A DNA stretch of 64,000 bases from Gonocerus acuteangulatus (lineage: Eukaryota > Arthropoda > Insecta > Hemiptera > Coreidae), in the NCBI GenBank assembly GCA_946811695.1, contig OX328125.1, positions 38,921,079-38,985,078 on the forward strand, given 5' to 3'. A program made the translations under genes and the position numbers. Positions 33,818 through 46,206 of the stretch are shown in pieces (the first letter of the stretch is position 1; every line of letters starts with the position of its first letter). The notes under the pieces are model-generated. The model saw only the letters and a list, made by a program, of their open reading frames with translations, was not told the DNA's origin and searched no databases.

Positions 33818-34104
33818 CAAATTAAATTTTACATTCATTTAAGGGCAAGATGAGCTAATAGCTATTTCACATCACACTCTACCAAAATGTTCTGAAGAAA
33901 ATGCAAATCGCCATCGAAGCATTGCATAAAATTAATTTCTTAGTTATTTTTATTACTTTTTTGTTATATTTAACACACTCTAAAAGTAACCAATATCTAC
34001 ATACCTTATTATTGTTGAATAATGGGCATGAGAAAACAATTTCGAGTTAGTGCGATGTTTTTGTGTATCAATACCAATAAATAACTTTTTTTTAACCAAA
34101 GAAT
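33818..34104. other. Unrecognised sequence
   Basis: Nothing recognised. Confidence 0.45.
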
Positions 34105-34320
34105 TGAACATATCGCTTTGGTTTCATTCGCTTCCCCTCGATGAGAATTTGGTCTGGATGCCTAGTATCGCTGAACGGAAAGTTTCACTGTTTGTTTCGC
34201 TGAAAAACTGTGTTTTGGCGTGCGGATTCTGCTGGTTACCTAACTTGGCTTATCTCGTCAGCACCTGATTTCCTGATCCCGTCATAACCGGATTTTCCTT
34301 CGCCAAGGAAGTGATGAAAC
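34105..34320 (+). mobile_element. Helentron-like family 2 fragment
   Basis: TATCGCTTTGGTTTCATTCGCTTCC, GGATTCTGCTGGTTA and a terminal TTTTCCTTCGCCAAGGAAGTGATGAAA run parallel to 2590-2920. The terminal hairpin is degraded. Confidence 0.5.
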
Positions 34321-35309
34321 TCCCCTGTTTTAAATCTGTTCAATAAGTTATCAACTAAGCGCCAAAGAACCTTAGCCCATAACCAGGATGATAGGACTGA
34401 TCGGACAGCTGGACCAAGACTTTAATTTTAATTATAAATAAAATCCCAGAACCACAATGTTTTATATCAAAACAAATATAAATTTTTCTCATTTATCTTA
34501 CCTTTCGCCAGAACTGTCGTTCTGAACATTAAATAGCACGTAGAGCGTATTTAATTAAAACAGAAGCGGAGTTAGTAAGACACCTTGTTGAGCCCACTCT
34601 GGCCAAGGTTCCCCGAGGAGCGAATGACACAGTCAATGCCACCTTGTTGCGTAATCATCAGAGCAAACAGCGGCCCACCTCAAGCACAAAGCTTCTTGCA
34701 AACAGACCAAATTTAGGCAGGGAGCGAAACGCGTTCGTGTAGTCCCCTACTCCTGTCTAAGGCCGTTCTCGGTAAGTAACTGCGTCATCATACCTCATCG
34801 AATGGGATCAACAGGATACCATTTATAGGCCCATGGACTTAAATCAAAGAAATTGGATATATCATGTACACATCGAGGAATGAATAAACGTGCTTAAGGT
34901 ACAATTTATTTTATTAATTTTATTTTATAGAAACCCTTCGAAGCTTCGGCAAAAAGATGATATGAATTAACAGAATGATGATTATTTCCATATTAGCAGT
35001 ATTAACGAAAATAAGAAAATAAAAACAGCATGACAAACTAAGTAAATAAAGAATACAACAAAAAACAAAAGCTAAGGTAATGTGCCATTAGACTTAAGAG
35101 GTTCATTCATTCTTACACTTCAGAATACATCTTTATTAAAAATATTAGTAATAATTCAAGTTTTTTTTATATTTATTTATTGATTGTTGTTAATCAATAA
35201 GCATCTATGGCGAATAGCATTTAATTCCTTTTTGCTGATGCATCAGCTGCATTAAACGTTGATTAAACTATTTTTCACAATTGAGCCCCAATATCGTAAT
35301 ATATATAGT
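34321..35309. other. Unrecognised sequence
   Basis: A GC-richer block at 34570-34800 has no recognised product. 34910-34955 (TTTATTTTATAGAAACCCTTCG) resembles the start of the 163 bp unit at 3525. Confidence 0.45.
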
Positions 35310-35532
35310 CATGGGTATATATATAAGACATAATTTCGGGTGGAGGCTGGGAGCATTTTGGGGGTATGGAATACTAACAATCTAGAACTAGTTAGCCAAC
35401 TAAAACGCTATTACACCAAAAAAAAATAGTGATCGTATTTTTATGATTTTTTTAGGTTTTATGACACATGTTTACCGATTTAATCAAAATTTTGGGGAGG
35501 CGGCTGCACCCCCCCCCCCATATATGCCCAAG
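35310..35532. mobile_element. MITE family G (CATGGGCGTATATA ends)
   Basis: Starts CATGGGTATATATATAAG and ends ATATATGCCCAAG, diverged inverted termini. The interior has GGAATACTAACAATCTAGAA, AGTTAGCCAACTAAAACGC and a C run after GGCTGCA. It aligns over its full length with 63598-63809. About 220 bp, non-coding. Confidence 0.8.
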
Positions 35533-36234
35533 CATCTAGAATATTTTACCTTTTAGCTCCTGAAGAATCGCTAAAATTGAAAAATTGCGTAAAAAATTTA
35601 CAGAATGGTTTAGAGAATCTAGCTATGGTACATTCAGTGATGGACTAGTTTGAACAAAGCCCGGACGTCAGCGTGTAGTGTAGGCAAGCAGTCCATACAC
35701 AACCGAGGAAAGTGTGAAACCAACGGCCGCTTCTATTTGGAAGGAAGTTCATATTGAAGCAAGGAAAGTGTGGAACCCAAAGATCGTTCAATCTGATCTA
35801 CGTCTTCAGGATTTTCTTTGATATAGAGCCTGCGTATAAACGTATGCACACAAGCATGTCCCAAGAGACGGAGCTTTGAGAAGGGCCGGACTACAATGAA
35901 GCTAAAGAAACTGCGACCCAGACTGGTAAGAACAAGATTTCTAAAAGGGGAAAATGGGCCGTGACCTAGTTCTCTGAAGGAGGTTTCCCACGTCTGCAGG
36001 CAATTTCCCAACCCGACTAGTCCCGGCCAAATCCCCCCTCGCTGTGTAGCCCGAGATCCGCGCAAATACAACACTATCCTACACAACAGCTGATGTGATA
36101 AACATTAACTCTTATCTACAACCACTTTGTCTGCACATGGGGTGAAAAAAAGTACGAAGCTGCTCAGATTAGATGAATGGACATAAGAACTACTTCTTGA
36201 AAGGTTTTAATCTGTTGAAGAGAATAATGAAAAT
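35533..36234. other. Unrecognised sequence
   Basis: A minus frame at 35733-36086 (117 codons) has no recognisable motif; the ATG lies near CACATCAGC. I do not call it a gene. Confidence 0.4.
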
Positions 36235-37015
36235 AGAAAACATCAACTTATCCAGAATAAAACACAAATGAAAATACAGAACAACACCTAAGCCGAAAAA
36301 GAGAGCAATTTAAATATAAAACATAACCTTAACCACTTCAAGGGACGAATAAAAAACGAAAACAACGCCTTGTCTTGTACAAGGAAGCAACGAAAATCCA
36401 CAATAGCACCTTGAGAATAGACGAATTAAAAGCCAAAACGACACTTTTAACTGTAAAAGAGAGAAATGAAAATCATAAAACACCGCCATAGCAGTAAAAG
36501 ACAACAATTAAAATACAAAACAACATTTGAACCTGTACAAGATAGCAATGCAAATCCAAAACATCACCTTTACCTGTACAAGAAAGAAATGAAAATACAA
36601 AGAACAACACCTTAACCGATAGAAGAAGCTAATAACCATACAAAAACAACACCTTCAGCTGTACCAAGAAGCAATGAAAATCCAAAATAACGCCTTGACC
36701 AATACAAGAGAGCAATGAAAATCCAAAACAACACCTTAAGCTGTACAAGAGAGACATGTAAATACAAAGAATAATGCCTTAACCAAGAGAAGAAGATAAT
36801 AACCATACAAAAACAACACCTTAAGCTGTACAAGAGAGAAATGTAAATACAAAGAATAATGCCTTAACCAAGAGAAGAAGATAATAACCATACAAAAACA
36901 ATACCTTAAGCTGTACAAGAAAGCAATGAAAATCCAAAACAACACTTTCATCTGTACAAGAGAGAATGAAAACATAAACAACAACACCTTAACCGGACAT
37001 ATAAACATACAAAAA
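36235..37015. repeat. Minisatellite, about 42 bp unit with 85 bp higher-order period
   Basis: AACACCTTAAGCTGTACAAG recurs with AAGCTGTA at 36738, 36823 and 36908 (85 bp apart). Between them lies a related half, GCCTTAACCAAGAGAAGAAG with ATAATAACCATACAAAAAC. Further 5' the units are more diverged (CACCTTGAGAATAGACG, CACCTTAACCGATAG). Phe/Leu/Tyr-rich minus frames are artefacts. Confidence 0.85.
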
Positions 37016-37720
37016 AAACCTTGACTGAAATCATATTCCTCAGAAAGGTTTTATCCGAGAAGCATTTAAAAAGTCCCTGAATACAAAAATGTTTCTAATC
37101 GTATGTTATGTTATTTGAACACAAATATTTTTAAAAATATCCCATACCTCTGAAACATGTTTTTCTTTTTTTCAGAGCTGTGTAATATATAAATGGTAGC
37201 CAGCCAAGTTGGAAGAGAGAGAGTTCATTCGCCCTCAGAAAGAGCCAATATGAGGTCCTTACACCTCAATAACAAAAAAACAGTACTTTTACTCAATAAA
37301 CCCTCCTAGTTTGGCCTCCTTCAAAAGCACACCGCGTAAAACATTGTGTCAATCCTGGAAAATGCGAAGTGTATTTCATTCAGATATATTGAAATATTCG
37401 GGCTGTATACGTTGCAACTTCACAACTGATTTGAATTCCACGTGTGAATGTAGCCATTTATATTAGTTATACAAAGGGGAAAATTAAAAAAGATCATTAG
37501 TATTCGGAGGTGACCATGACGTCCCCATAACATTAAATAAAAGATCATTTAAACAGGAATTACCACAAAAATACGATAAATTCTCACCAATAAAACATTC
37601 AACAAAATTTATGTGTTTCGTATTTACCCCAAATTTTTATTACAGTTTTGAAACTACACAAAATGTAAAGGAACACGTGTATTTTTGTTTCGCTTAGTAT
37701 TATTGATGAAATGGTGGCCA
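37016..37720. other. Unrecognised sequence
   Basis: No gene recognised. Confidence 0.45.
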
Positions 37721-37798
37721 AAGTGCAGAGGCATTTAAAATGCCACAAGTGCAGAGGCATTTAAAATGCCACAAGTGCAGAGGCATTTTAAATCCAAA
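37721..37798. repeat. 26 bp tandem repeat, three units
   Basis: AAGTGCAGAGGCATTTAAAA starts at 37721, 37747 and 37773. Each unit contains the palindrome GGCATTTAAAATGCC, altered in the third. Confidence 0.95.
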
Positions 37799-38607
37799 AG
37801 TGCAAATTTTATGTATCCACCCTAAAATATGACTTCTTTAGTAAAAATCAATGTAGTTTTATCCACAGATTAAATTGAAAATATTTTACATAAAAGTTAT
37901 CAAGCCGTTCTTCAACATTCACTTGGAATAGTTTTCGAACACTAGTTGTAATAGTTATAATAAAATATTGAAAGATAGAGATATTGGTTTATTTTGGTCA
38001 GAGAGAATTACTAACAATAAAATAAGAACAGGAATTATTTACTATCTGTATTAAGAATGTTTGATGTACTTCAAATAGTTGAAAGGTAGCAGTTCTTTCA
38101 GCACAGATGTAATTATGATTTTTACTCCAGTAAAATATTTTTAATTCAATCTGTGGATAAAACTAAATGTATGATGGCGGTAAATAACAAATCTGTACTT
38201 GTGACATTTAATATAGGTACGACTTAGGCCGCCATTTTATCGCCCTACAAAAATACACAGTTTTTTTTGTTTTGTTTTTTGTAGTTTTCAAAAATGTATT
38301 AAAAATATGCGGTAAAGAGGAATCGCCTATCCAATCTAAAATGACTCGATGAGAGCTACAACTTTGACCTTTTGCAATTTTGTGATACCACTCAAGGTCT
38401 AGAAGATATGTCAATTGTGGCCTGCTTGCACCCTGTAAACAAATCGTTAAAGGGCTGATTTCTTGACTTGTGTTATGAAACGTTAATATTTCTAAAATCA
38501 ACCTCTTAGGAGAGTTCCGTCCCCACAGGTAGCTAGGAAACACGGTAAAACGGATTAAAAAACTAAAAATTTGGTTCCAGTTGGTAAAATTATTGAAACA
38601 GTATTAA
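37799..38607. other. Unrecognised sequence
   Basis: 37840-37880 (GTAGTTTTATCCACAGATTAAATTG) is echoed in inverse at 38143-38168 (CAATCTGTGGATAAAACTA), and ATTTTACATAA at about 37884 has a rough counterpart near 38133. This may be a foldback element of about 330 bp (37850-38170). Confidence 0.45.
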
Positions 38608-39979
38608 TCTACTATATATTTGTCAAATACCACTCACTCACTGACCTATCATCGCCCAGCCCAAACCACTCGACAGAAAAATTTGAAATTTTGCACGGAC
38701 ACTCCCTATATAACGTAGGCACTCACTAAGAAAGGATTTTTTGATATTCGAATTTTTAAGTATTTTTAGAGGGGTTTAAAGTTTTAGTTGGTTAGAGCAG
38801 GCAAGCCTTGGTAGCATGCGTTGCTAGAACGATAACAGAACAGCTGTTACCGTCCTGTATCTATTTCATAGTATTATTTTTAATTGAGGTTAATTTCAAC
38901 TATGATGGCAGTCCTTGAATTACTAGAAATAAACTGTGATTTTGTCCCTCATAGGATTTAAGCTACGGTGATGGCCCATCCGAAGTAATAATATCCCGAA
39001 CCACTTGACACAAAAATTTGAAATTTTGCACGGACAATACAATTAGAGTGTAAACACTCGCTAAGAAAGGTTTTTTTGATATTCAAATGTTTAAGTACTT
39101 TTAGGGGGGGTTGAATTATTAAGAAGTTCCTCATCGGCTCAAAAATGGTCCGATTTTCATGAAATTTGGTACAAAAATCTTTCTTCTCATTTAAAAGGCC
39201 AACTTCATTAACCAGCTGAATCCGTTTACTGGAATATGTTTTTTTGAGCAAAATTTGCGCGAATAAATCGCAACGCTTACATTTTCGAGTCCATTTGCTT
39301 GCAGGTACGCGTTATATAGGTTATCGTAGGAAAACGAATGAAACCATTTTTAAAGCGATTTCTGTAACCGTTTACGAGAAAAATTGATAGAAATACTTTT
39401 CAAAACTAATTTTCTGTTTGGGTATTCAGAAACGATGATGGGTTCACTTGAAACCAGGTATTTGATATTCATCTATTCTAAGATATTTAAACTTGGTACC
39501 GTTTGGAGTTAAGAAGTATATGAAAAAAAGTGTATTAATGGTGATACAAAGTTTTCAGATCTCAGTATTTTTTCTAAAATATCTCGAAGACGGTTGGGAA
39601 ATCGTAGTAAGTGGAAGGCGGCTATTGGAAAGGTTACTAAAGTCTCTACAAAAACGATTCTGTTGTAATGTTCGGTGGGGCGATGTCAATGGAAGAGAGA
39701 AGTGCTTAAAACTTCAAAGTTGTTAGTTTTATTCTTTTCAACGTTTATTTGTCTCTGTTTACCTAAATTTTTAAGTGGTTGTTGTATTTTATTTTATTTT
39801 TTTTTTTTTTGCTCCCCAAGGGAAATGGGGGAATTTTACTCCATATGGTGTTTCCTGGGTAAGTCCGTGCATTAATAAGCTGTCAAAAATTATGTAGTAG
39901 CGTTAATTTTGACCATACCTTATTTAACACAATATAAAAACTACTTATCGGCCGTGGTGAAGCACGGGTATTCAGCTAG
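38608..39979 (+). mobile_element. Non-autonomous Helitron, 1.37 kb
   Basis: Begins TCTACTATATATTTGTCAAA directly after an A, the common insect Helitron 5' end. It ends with the hairpin CCGTG-GTGAAG-CACGG (about 39952-39967), then eight bases, then CTAG followed by T. TC start, terminal hairpin, CTRR end and A/T insertion are the Helitron hallmarks; no target duplication is expected. Two diverged internal direct copies share AAATTTGAAATTTTGCACGG (38682 and 39012) with TTTTTTGATATTC. The interior is related in inverse to the family 2 element at 2270. No Rep/helicase frame, so mobility would depend on an autonomous partner. Confidence 0.88.
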
Positions 39980-40439
39980 TGTTTGATATTATCAAACTGA
40001 AATACGACTGCTCGGTCCGATAAGACAAAAGGTAAGCTCAGGATGGGGAGAGAAATCCCTTAGGGGGCAGAGCTGGATATGAACAAATTTGGCCACTGAC
40101 AGGAGGGCCCTGCCCTTACATCTGGGCAGGCACGTTTTCCCCTCCAGGACGTCGAGGTAGATTAGATACGCCTCTACAAGAACAGTCAATATGACTTAAT
40201 GGAGGATCTCAATATGGTTGTAACTTCTATTCTTATCCAGACCAATCGACGGATGTCTCTGGACTGGAAATCCAGAAAAAAAAAAAAAAAACAGAACTCT
40301 GCCTTTTACATATTCATAATTCATTGTTCTAAAGCACCTGTTTACTCAGTATTTTTTCCCCCTACGTTCGTAAGTCTTTTAAAGCAAAAATGTAACCGAT
40401 CCGATTTTTTCACGGATAAGCAATGTTCCGGTGGATGGA
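39980..40439. other. Unrecognised sequence
   Basis: No gene recognised; an A run at about 40276-40291. Confidence 0.45.
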
Positions 40440-40644
40440 TTCCCGTGGTTACCGAAGTTGGCCTTTCAAATTAGAGGAGGTATATTTTTTGTACCAAATG
40501 TTACTAAAATCGGGCCATTTGTGGGGCCGTGTATATATAAATGCAGATTTGAACCACCTTTATTTTCGTTATCTACAGAATCTGAAACGTCATCATGTAA
40601 TAAACAGGTTTCCTTCCTATGGAGGAAGGAAGTGCACTAAAAAG
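40440..40644 (+). mobile_element. Helentron-like family 2 fragment with 3' end
   Basis: GTTGGCCTTTCAAATTAGAG, TTTTTGTACCAAATG, AAATCGGGCCATTTGTG and ATTTGAACCACC parallel 2710-2790. It ends in the hairpin TTTCCTTCCTATGGAGGAAG followed by GCACTAAAA. Confidence 0.6.
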
Positions 40645-41438
40645 AAAATTAAAGCACATTCAAAACCTATATTGTAGCTTGAAATGGTTAATTTCCTATC
40701 TAAGGATTCATCAGGAGATCTTAAGTATAATTATTCCTCGTCACAACATTAACATGTACAAACAACCAAGGGGCAGAGCTATAGAACGTACGTTGAAATC
40801 TACTAAGCCAGGGTCGGCTGAAGATTAGGCCTTTGGGCAGTTCGAAATTCTTAATCACCAGGAATTATTACAGGTATTAGCTCCTGATAGGCCATAGATA
40901 GAGCGTAACAGTTTTAATGTAACAATATACGTTTTAGAGCAGATTTAAGTATCTTTTCTAAATATTGATATCCCCCCCCCCAATATACGCCCATTAGTTG
41001 GTGACATACCGAAAATACAGATTCTTTAGTGATGTGGACGTGGAATAACAGTCCTTTTAAATATTAGTCAGTTTGTGATCAAATATTTTCATAAAATAAT
41101 ACATATATTTATATTTTCAAATAATAGTGAGTTGCTTTTAAGTATGTACGGATTATTTGTATGTATAGGTTCATCTTCTGTCAGGAAGTCTCGTATGTTG
41201 TAATGAATTGTCAAAACGCTGCGCTTTGTAAAGTCTGTGAGTATAAGTTCAATAAATAGAATTTTGATACGTGTTTTTTCAAGTGGGTCTTTCTCTTCTG
41301 TTCAGTAAATATAAAAGGGGTTGGTAAGGGTGTGTCATATACGACGCCTTTATGAAACTACTACGTTTCGTCGAGAATGAAACTTTATACAGATATTCTA
41401 AGGGGTTAGGTTCGCCAGTAAATATACTGTTATCATAC
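40645..41438. other. Unrecognised sequence with a MITE G terminus at 40968-40994
   Basis: GATATCCCCCCCCC followed by AATATACGCCCAT at 40967-40994 is the right terminus of MITE family G. The rest shows no gene. Confidence 0.45.
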
Positions 41439-41566
41439 CTGTTGGTGATGACCGTCGTCACTGCGAACGTTGAGAGTACCGTGGGTAAGCGCTTTCGACG
41501 TACTTACGCCAAATGCACTCGCCCACACTACTCTCACCGATGCCAGTGACACCACCAACAGGAACC
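41439..41566. repeat. Imperfect inverted repeat, about 55 bp arms
   Basis: GTTGGTGATGACCGTCGTCA and GAGAGTACCGTGGGTAAGCG on the left are mirrored by TACTCTCACCGATGCC and GACACCACCAAC on the right. Compact hairpin with a GACGTACTTACG centre. Confidence 0.6.
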
Positions 41567-41720
41567 CCAACTTAATAGAGATGGCATTCTCATCACAAAT
41601 GAACAGGACCGCCACATCTCAGAGCCGGGCCCGGGACCAGATCACGGCCCCCACTTCTCACAGCCAGACTGAAAATTCTAGTACTTTGCTATAGGACTTA
41701 GGACATTTTAAAACTATTTT

Positions 41721-41933
41721 TTGGAGACCCGATGGCCGTGAGGGTTAAGGCGTGAGCACTTAACACTCCGTGCCAAAGGTCGTGGGTTCGATTCCCACTA
41801 GGGGTGGTGGCTTTTCTTTCGAAAAAAAGAAAAGGCATCACCCCTATCCTGGCTAGAAAAGGGTGGTAACCTATAGATAACCCGTCCTAAAATTCGCAGT
41901 TAATAATAAATGGACGTTAAAATTTAATTAAAT
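41721..41933 (+). mobile_element. tRNA-derived SINE, family A, full length with target duplication
   Basis: GGAGACCCGATGGCCGTGAG begins it; A box GATGGCCGTGAGGGTTAAGG, B box GTGGGTTCGATTCCCAC (about 41784-41800). The body and GGACGTTAAAATTTAATTAA tail match the other family A copies. AAAACTATTTT at 41710-41720 and 41934-41944 is an 11 bp target duplication. Reference copy for the family. Confidence 0.95.
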
Positions 41934-42013
41934 AAAACTATTTTCATCTTGAGGTTTGAGCGAAATGAGAATAAAAGCCGACAATCGGTGCAGCAAAGGT
42001 CACTTTCGGTACT

Positions 42014-42161
42014 TTTTAGCACTTTCCTCCGAAGGAAAGTAGCTATTGAGGTTGGACTCATGACGGGATTTTTGAAAAATTTCTTCAAATCTTTATCGAT
42101 CCTACCTAGTAGACACCGAAAATGACCCCCGTTAAAATTTATATATATCTATCTATATATA

Positions 42162-42199
<38 letters not shown>

Positions 42200-43352
42200 T
42201 GTTATATAGCATTCAATTAGCAAACGATTGAACGAGTTCGTTAACCACCAAAGTCGGTCCACCGGAAGGGGGGGTTTACCCCGAACCCAAAACAGTAATT
42301 TGACCATGTCAGCCGTAATATTTGTTATATTTCAACGAAACTTGGTATTCGTAGTGGTGATATAGAGAGAAAAGTGAGATATAAAAATGAACAAAATCGG
42401 TTCATTAGGAGGGGGGGTTTACTCCGGACCCACAATACCAATTCGCCACTACCAGCCGTGATTTTTGGTATATTTCGACGAAACTCGGTATTCGTAGTGG
42501 TAATCCATAGGTAAATATGTGTTGCAAAAATGAACTAAATCGGTTCATTAGGAGGGGGGGGGTTTACTCTGGACCCACAATACCAATTCGCCACTACCAG
42601 CCGTGATTTTTTGTATATTTCGACGAAAGTCGGTATTCGTAGTGGTAATCCACAGGTAAATATGTGTTGTAAAAATAAACTAAATCGGTTCATTAGGAGG
42701 GGGGGTTTACTCCGGACCCACAATACCAATTCGCCACTACCAGCCGTGATTTTTAGTAGATTTCGACGAAACTCGGTATTCGTAGTGGTAATCTACAGGT
42801 CAATATGTGTTGTAAAAATAATCTAAATCGGTTCATTAGGAGGGGGGGGGTTTACTCCGGACCCAAATTACTAATATACTCATACCGGTCGTAATTTCTG
42901 CTGTATTCTAAAGAAACGCGGCATGCGTCGTGGGTAACTCATGGGAAAGAAGTGTTGTAAAAATGAGCTGAATCGGTCAATCGGAAAGGGGGGTATACTT
43001 AGTAATATATTTCAATAGAATTGCCCGCCTGACGTAGGTTCGCAAGGCCGCCGCAGGGAGCGCTATCTCCCACTAGAGAGACTGTATCCTGTTCCTGCGT
43101 CAGATCAAAAGACGAAAATATGAAGTTTTTAGTATTTATTAAGTAGTGTAGTAGGTACCATGTGTAAACATAACTCTGGAAGCAAATTAATAATTGAACA
43201 GTTACTCATTACAAAATTAAAAGAGAAATATTCACGTTTTTATTTTTATTATATTTATGTAGGATATTTTAAGCAAATCGTTCTGGAAACCAGTCTACAC
43301 AACCCAAATTCCAAGGAAAGTGCTTAGTTATGCAGCTCCTGCGTGACGGACT
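42014..43352 (-). mobile_element. Helentron/HINE-like element, family 1, copy B
   Basis: Reverse-oriented full copy: TTTTAGCACTTTCCTCCGAA at the left is the 3' hairpin, then a (TA)n run (42139-42196), about five to six 143 bp units (CCGGACCCACAAT at about 42424, 42570, 42712 and 42856), the 5' segment, and CTGCGTGACGGACT at the right. It carries more internal units than copies A and C. Confidence 0.82.
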
Positions 43353-44338
43353 TTTTCCAATTAGCGAGGATCGGCCCGGGCCCGGGACAACTGTACCCGG
43401 TTGTCCCCCCCCCCCCCATGTGGCGGCCCTGCAAATGAACATTCCATTCTCTATGTATTTCATCGAAAAAAGAAATATTCTACAATAAACTGACCATGTG
43501 GTGACATTTTAGTATGAGACCAATAGTTTAGGATTAACAAGGCGCAAAAGAGGTGGGATTCGCAATAAAACGGCCGCGATCAAAACGATATTGGAAATGT
43601 GGTGTAAATGGAGGATCAAATTAAACCAACCAATAATTAAACATTCCACAAACCTTCAATATCTCTCCCCTCTCTAGAAGATACAGAGTTCAATCATCAT
43701 TCTGGGTCAGTCATTCATTCTGTGGGAGAGGACCCACCACACTGGGAACAATCTATAGTTTAGCCGGTGAAGAGCAACATTAAATAACAAAAATATATTG
43801 TCTAAAACGAAAGGCCAAATTCCTCAACACTTTCGCTGCAGCTGTCATTGTTTGGGAAGTCTTCGGTATCGGGTGAATTTTTTGTTTGAATTTTTTATGT
43901 AGACATTTTTATTTCATAAAAAATCTTCCAGTCAGCCGATTTGAAAACGGAAAACACCGTTGGAAAGCCAAACAATGCCGAATGAAACTGTTTTTACCTG
44001 GATCTGTAAAAGTGTATCCCCTCCGTTTGAAACTAAAGGGAAAAGTAATGGAGGAGTGTCCTTGACACTCGTAAGCGGGTAGGATCGCTAGTGTCCTTCT
44101 GTAATAAAACCCTCAGCGAAAGTGTTAAACACCAGAATCCGCCCAACGACAAAGTGAAGCGTAGTGCTTACAGCTTTGCGTTAATTGGCTTTTAAGTACA
44201 CTTCGTATGCATTTATATAGGAAAATCTACTAAAACCACTTCCACCAAGAATTTTTGTTTCAATTACTCCAAAACGATGGAGATTGATTATACGATATAC
44301 ATTTTTGTTACGTTCTGGAAGAGAGAAAGTACTTATCA

Positions 44339-44340
<2 letters not shown>
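43353..44340. other. Unrecognised sequence; GC palindrome at 43374-43430
   Basis: GGCCCGGGCCCGGG and the hairpin GGACAACTGTACCCGGTTGTCC, followed by about 14 C, lie at 43374-43418. This resembles a MITE terminus. No gene. Confidence 0.45.

Positions 44341-44405
<65 letters not shown>
44341..44405. repeat. (TA)n microsatellite
   Basis: Uninterrupted TA run. Confidence 0.95.
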
Positions 44406-44407
<2 letters not shown>

Positions 44408-44451
44408 TGAGTTGGTGATACGGCTTCTCTCACCAGAGGTGCTGCTTCTCC

Positions 44452-44652
44452 GTATTTTATTTTTTTACAGTCCATCGATTTCAATGCCGAGCTATCTACG
44501 AGTAGCCACCATTTCTAAGCACCATGAAGCAGCAGGGATTCCGCGAGTCCATCGCTAAAATAAATCAAGCCGATCAGGCAGGACTTGAACACACTTCTCC
44601 AGAATGCAAAAACAGCGTGCTTGCCACTAGACCACGGGTAGACACCATCACC
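44452..44652 (-). mobile_element. tRNA-derived SINE, family C
   Basis: Read on minus: GTGTCTACCCGTGGTCTAGT (A box TAGTGGCAAGCACGC), B box GTGTTCAAGTCCTGCC (about 44581-44596), and a CATTGAAATCGATGGACTGTAAAAAAATAAAAT tail. The head resembles family B but the body differs. No clear target duplication. Confidence 0.75.
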
Positions 44653-44765
44653 TCTGTATTGTGCAATATTTCAACGGATTCCTCCTCGGCTTCGTCAGCT
44701 TGACGAAGACGAGGAGAAATCCAGCGAATCATAGCAGAAAGCAGACAATGAAGAGAGCTTGAGGG
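44653..44765 (-). repeat. CTGACGA...GAAA motif block joined to the SINE
   Basis: On minus, CTGACGA (44692-44698) and GAAA (44669-44672) flank AGCCGAGGAGGAATCCGTT, followed by the hairpin TATTG-CA-CAATA. It resembles the hammerhead-like cores at 7568 and 30052, but helix II and helix I do not pair, so it is at most a decayed relative. The palindrome CCTCGGCTTCGTCA/TGACGAAGACGAGG lies across it. Confidence 0.4.
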
Positions 44766-45676
44766 AGGAGCCATCTTACGAACTCAAAACCCTGAACCCC
44801 AGCAAGGAAATTTAAAACACAGTACATATAAATCAGGAGATTCCTGGTTGTAGAACTTTCATATATATTGACATCACAAAAAAAAGTTGGAAAACCATGG
44901 TAAGAGCAAGGTAACCATTCGAAAAACTTTCAGATTTCTGACAAAAAACGTTCCACCCGTCACTTTCGCCAGGACTAATTCCACTTATTCTTATTTTTAA
45001 GTAACCTTCTAAATTACAGAAAAGCATTGCAACATGTTAAAATCACGAACTTCCTGTAAGTCGGACTTTATAGTATTTTAACTAAATATTTTATAACATA
45101 AAAACAGAAAATTGCAGAATAAGTACTTCATTAAATATTTTTACGGTTAGACCATTAAAATGAGATACCAATCTTACTTATGATTTTCGATTATAAGTAG
45201 ACGACAATAGTCAGAATATATCTACTTGGGAATTATCTTTTAGGTCTAACTAATAAGATAATGAGGTCTAGATACGACAGACACGCTTCCAAGAGAGAAG
45301 TGACTCATGAAGAGATAAGTGTTATCTTACGTAGATAACGCCTCACTTTCACGTCCTATCACTGGGATGGGAATATAATTGAGTCAATCAACTGTACATG
45401 ACGCACAGACCTGAAGAATTTTTTTTTTCAAAAAACGACATTTATGAATAAGTTGACTGAAAACTACCGTAGATCCGATCACAAATGGTCTATGGTATTG
45501 GACTTACGTAGGTAAAAAGGTTGTAATAAGGTAACAAGTTGTTCAATTGCTTATGCAATAGGAAAAAAGTTATTCGTAAAAGAATAAAAAAAATACATGT
45601 GACTAAATAACGAAGTGTGGACATGAGTGCGCAATAAAGCTTTTGTACATGTATAATATACATTGTATATGTATGT

Positions 45677-45677
<1 letters not shown>
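44766..45677. other. Unrecognised sequence
   Basis: No gene recognised. Confidence 0.45.

Positions 45678-45729
<52 letters not shown>
45678..45729. repeat. (TA)n microsatellite
   Basis: Uninterrupted TA run after GTATGTATAC. Confidence 0.95.
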
Positions 45730-45732
<3 letters not shown>

Positions 45733-46206
45733 TTTTGCCATGAAATTTGGTCTATAGAATTCTCATAAAAAACGATGAACGGTTTTCGTAACCAGAAAAA
45801 TGGGTCCATCAGAAGGAATAGCTTAGGACCAGACTCAAATTTTTAATGTCTCTTTATCTATCTGTTTCTATATCCAGGAGTTTCAACGGCCGTTTTTTCC
45901 CTGGCCTATGTAAAATTATGAAAAAAAACAACACTTACAAATCTCAAGCTATGTTAAAATGATTCTATGGACAAAGAACCATGATTCTGTCCTTTCTAAT
46001 GGTCACCTTTCCGTTACCACGATTTCCTATGCGATTTCGGTGAGCCGACATATGGTAATATCATCTTCTTTTACCTACCACTTTTCAGAACGTAACCAAA
46101 AGATACATATTTTAGTTTGCACAAATGTGACATGCGCTAAAAATATAATTATAAAAGTTATAATGTTTGAATAAAATTCTTTTAGAGCCTTATGGTCAAA
46201 TTCTGG
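45730..46206. other. Unrecognised sequence, possibly old Helentron-like remnant
   Basis: TAATGGTCACCTTTCCGTTA, then CCACGATTTCCTATGCG at about 45998-46035, weakly echoes 2320-2390 (family 2). Confidence 0.35.

Noticed and set aside
35733..36086. 117-codon minus frame with an ATG
   Set aside because: No recognisable motif, domain or splice context; could be chance in a GC-richer patch, so I did not list it as a gene.
36310..37008. Series of hydrophobic minus frames that could pass for membrane proteins
   Set aside because: They are translations of the 42/85 bp repeat, each broken by stops.
42535..43463. Short frames on both strands
   Set aside because: They lie wholly within the Helentron-like copy at 42014-43352 and are repeated in its tandem units.
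44574..44774. Minus frame of 66 codons starting with a good ATG
   Set aside because: Its second half is SINE head and its first half is a palindromic repeat block; no protein signature.
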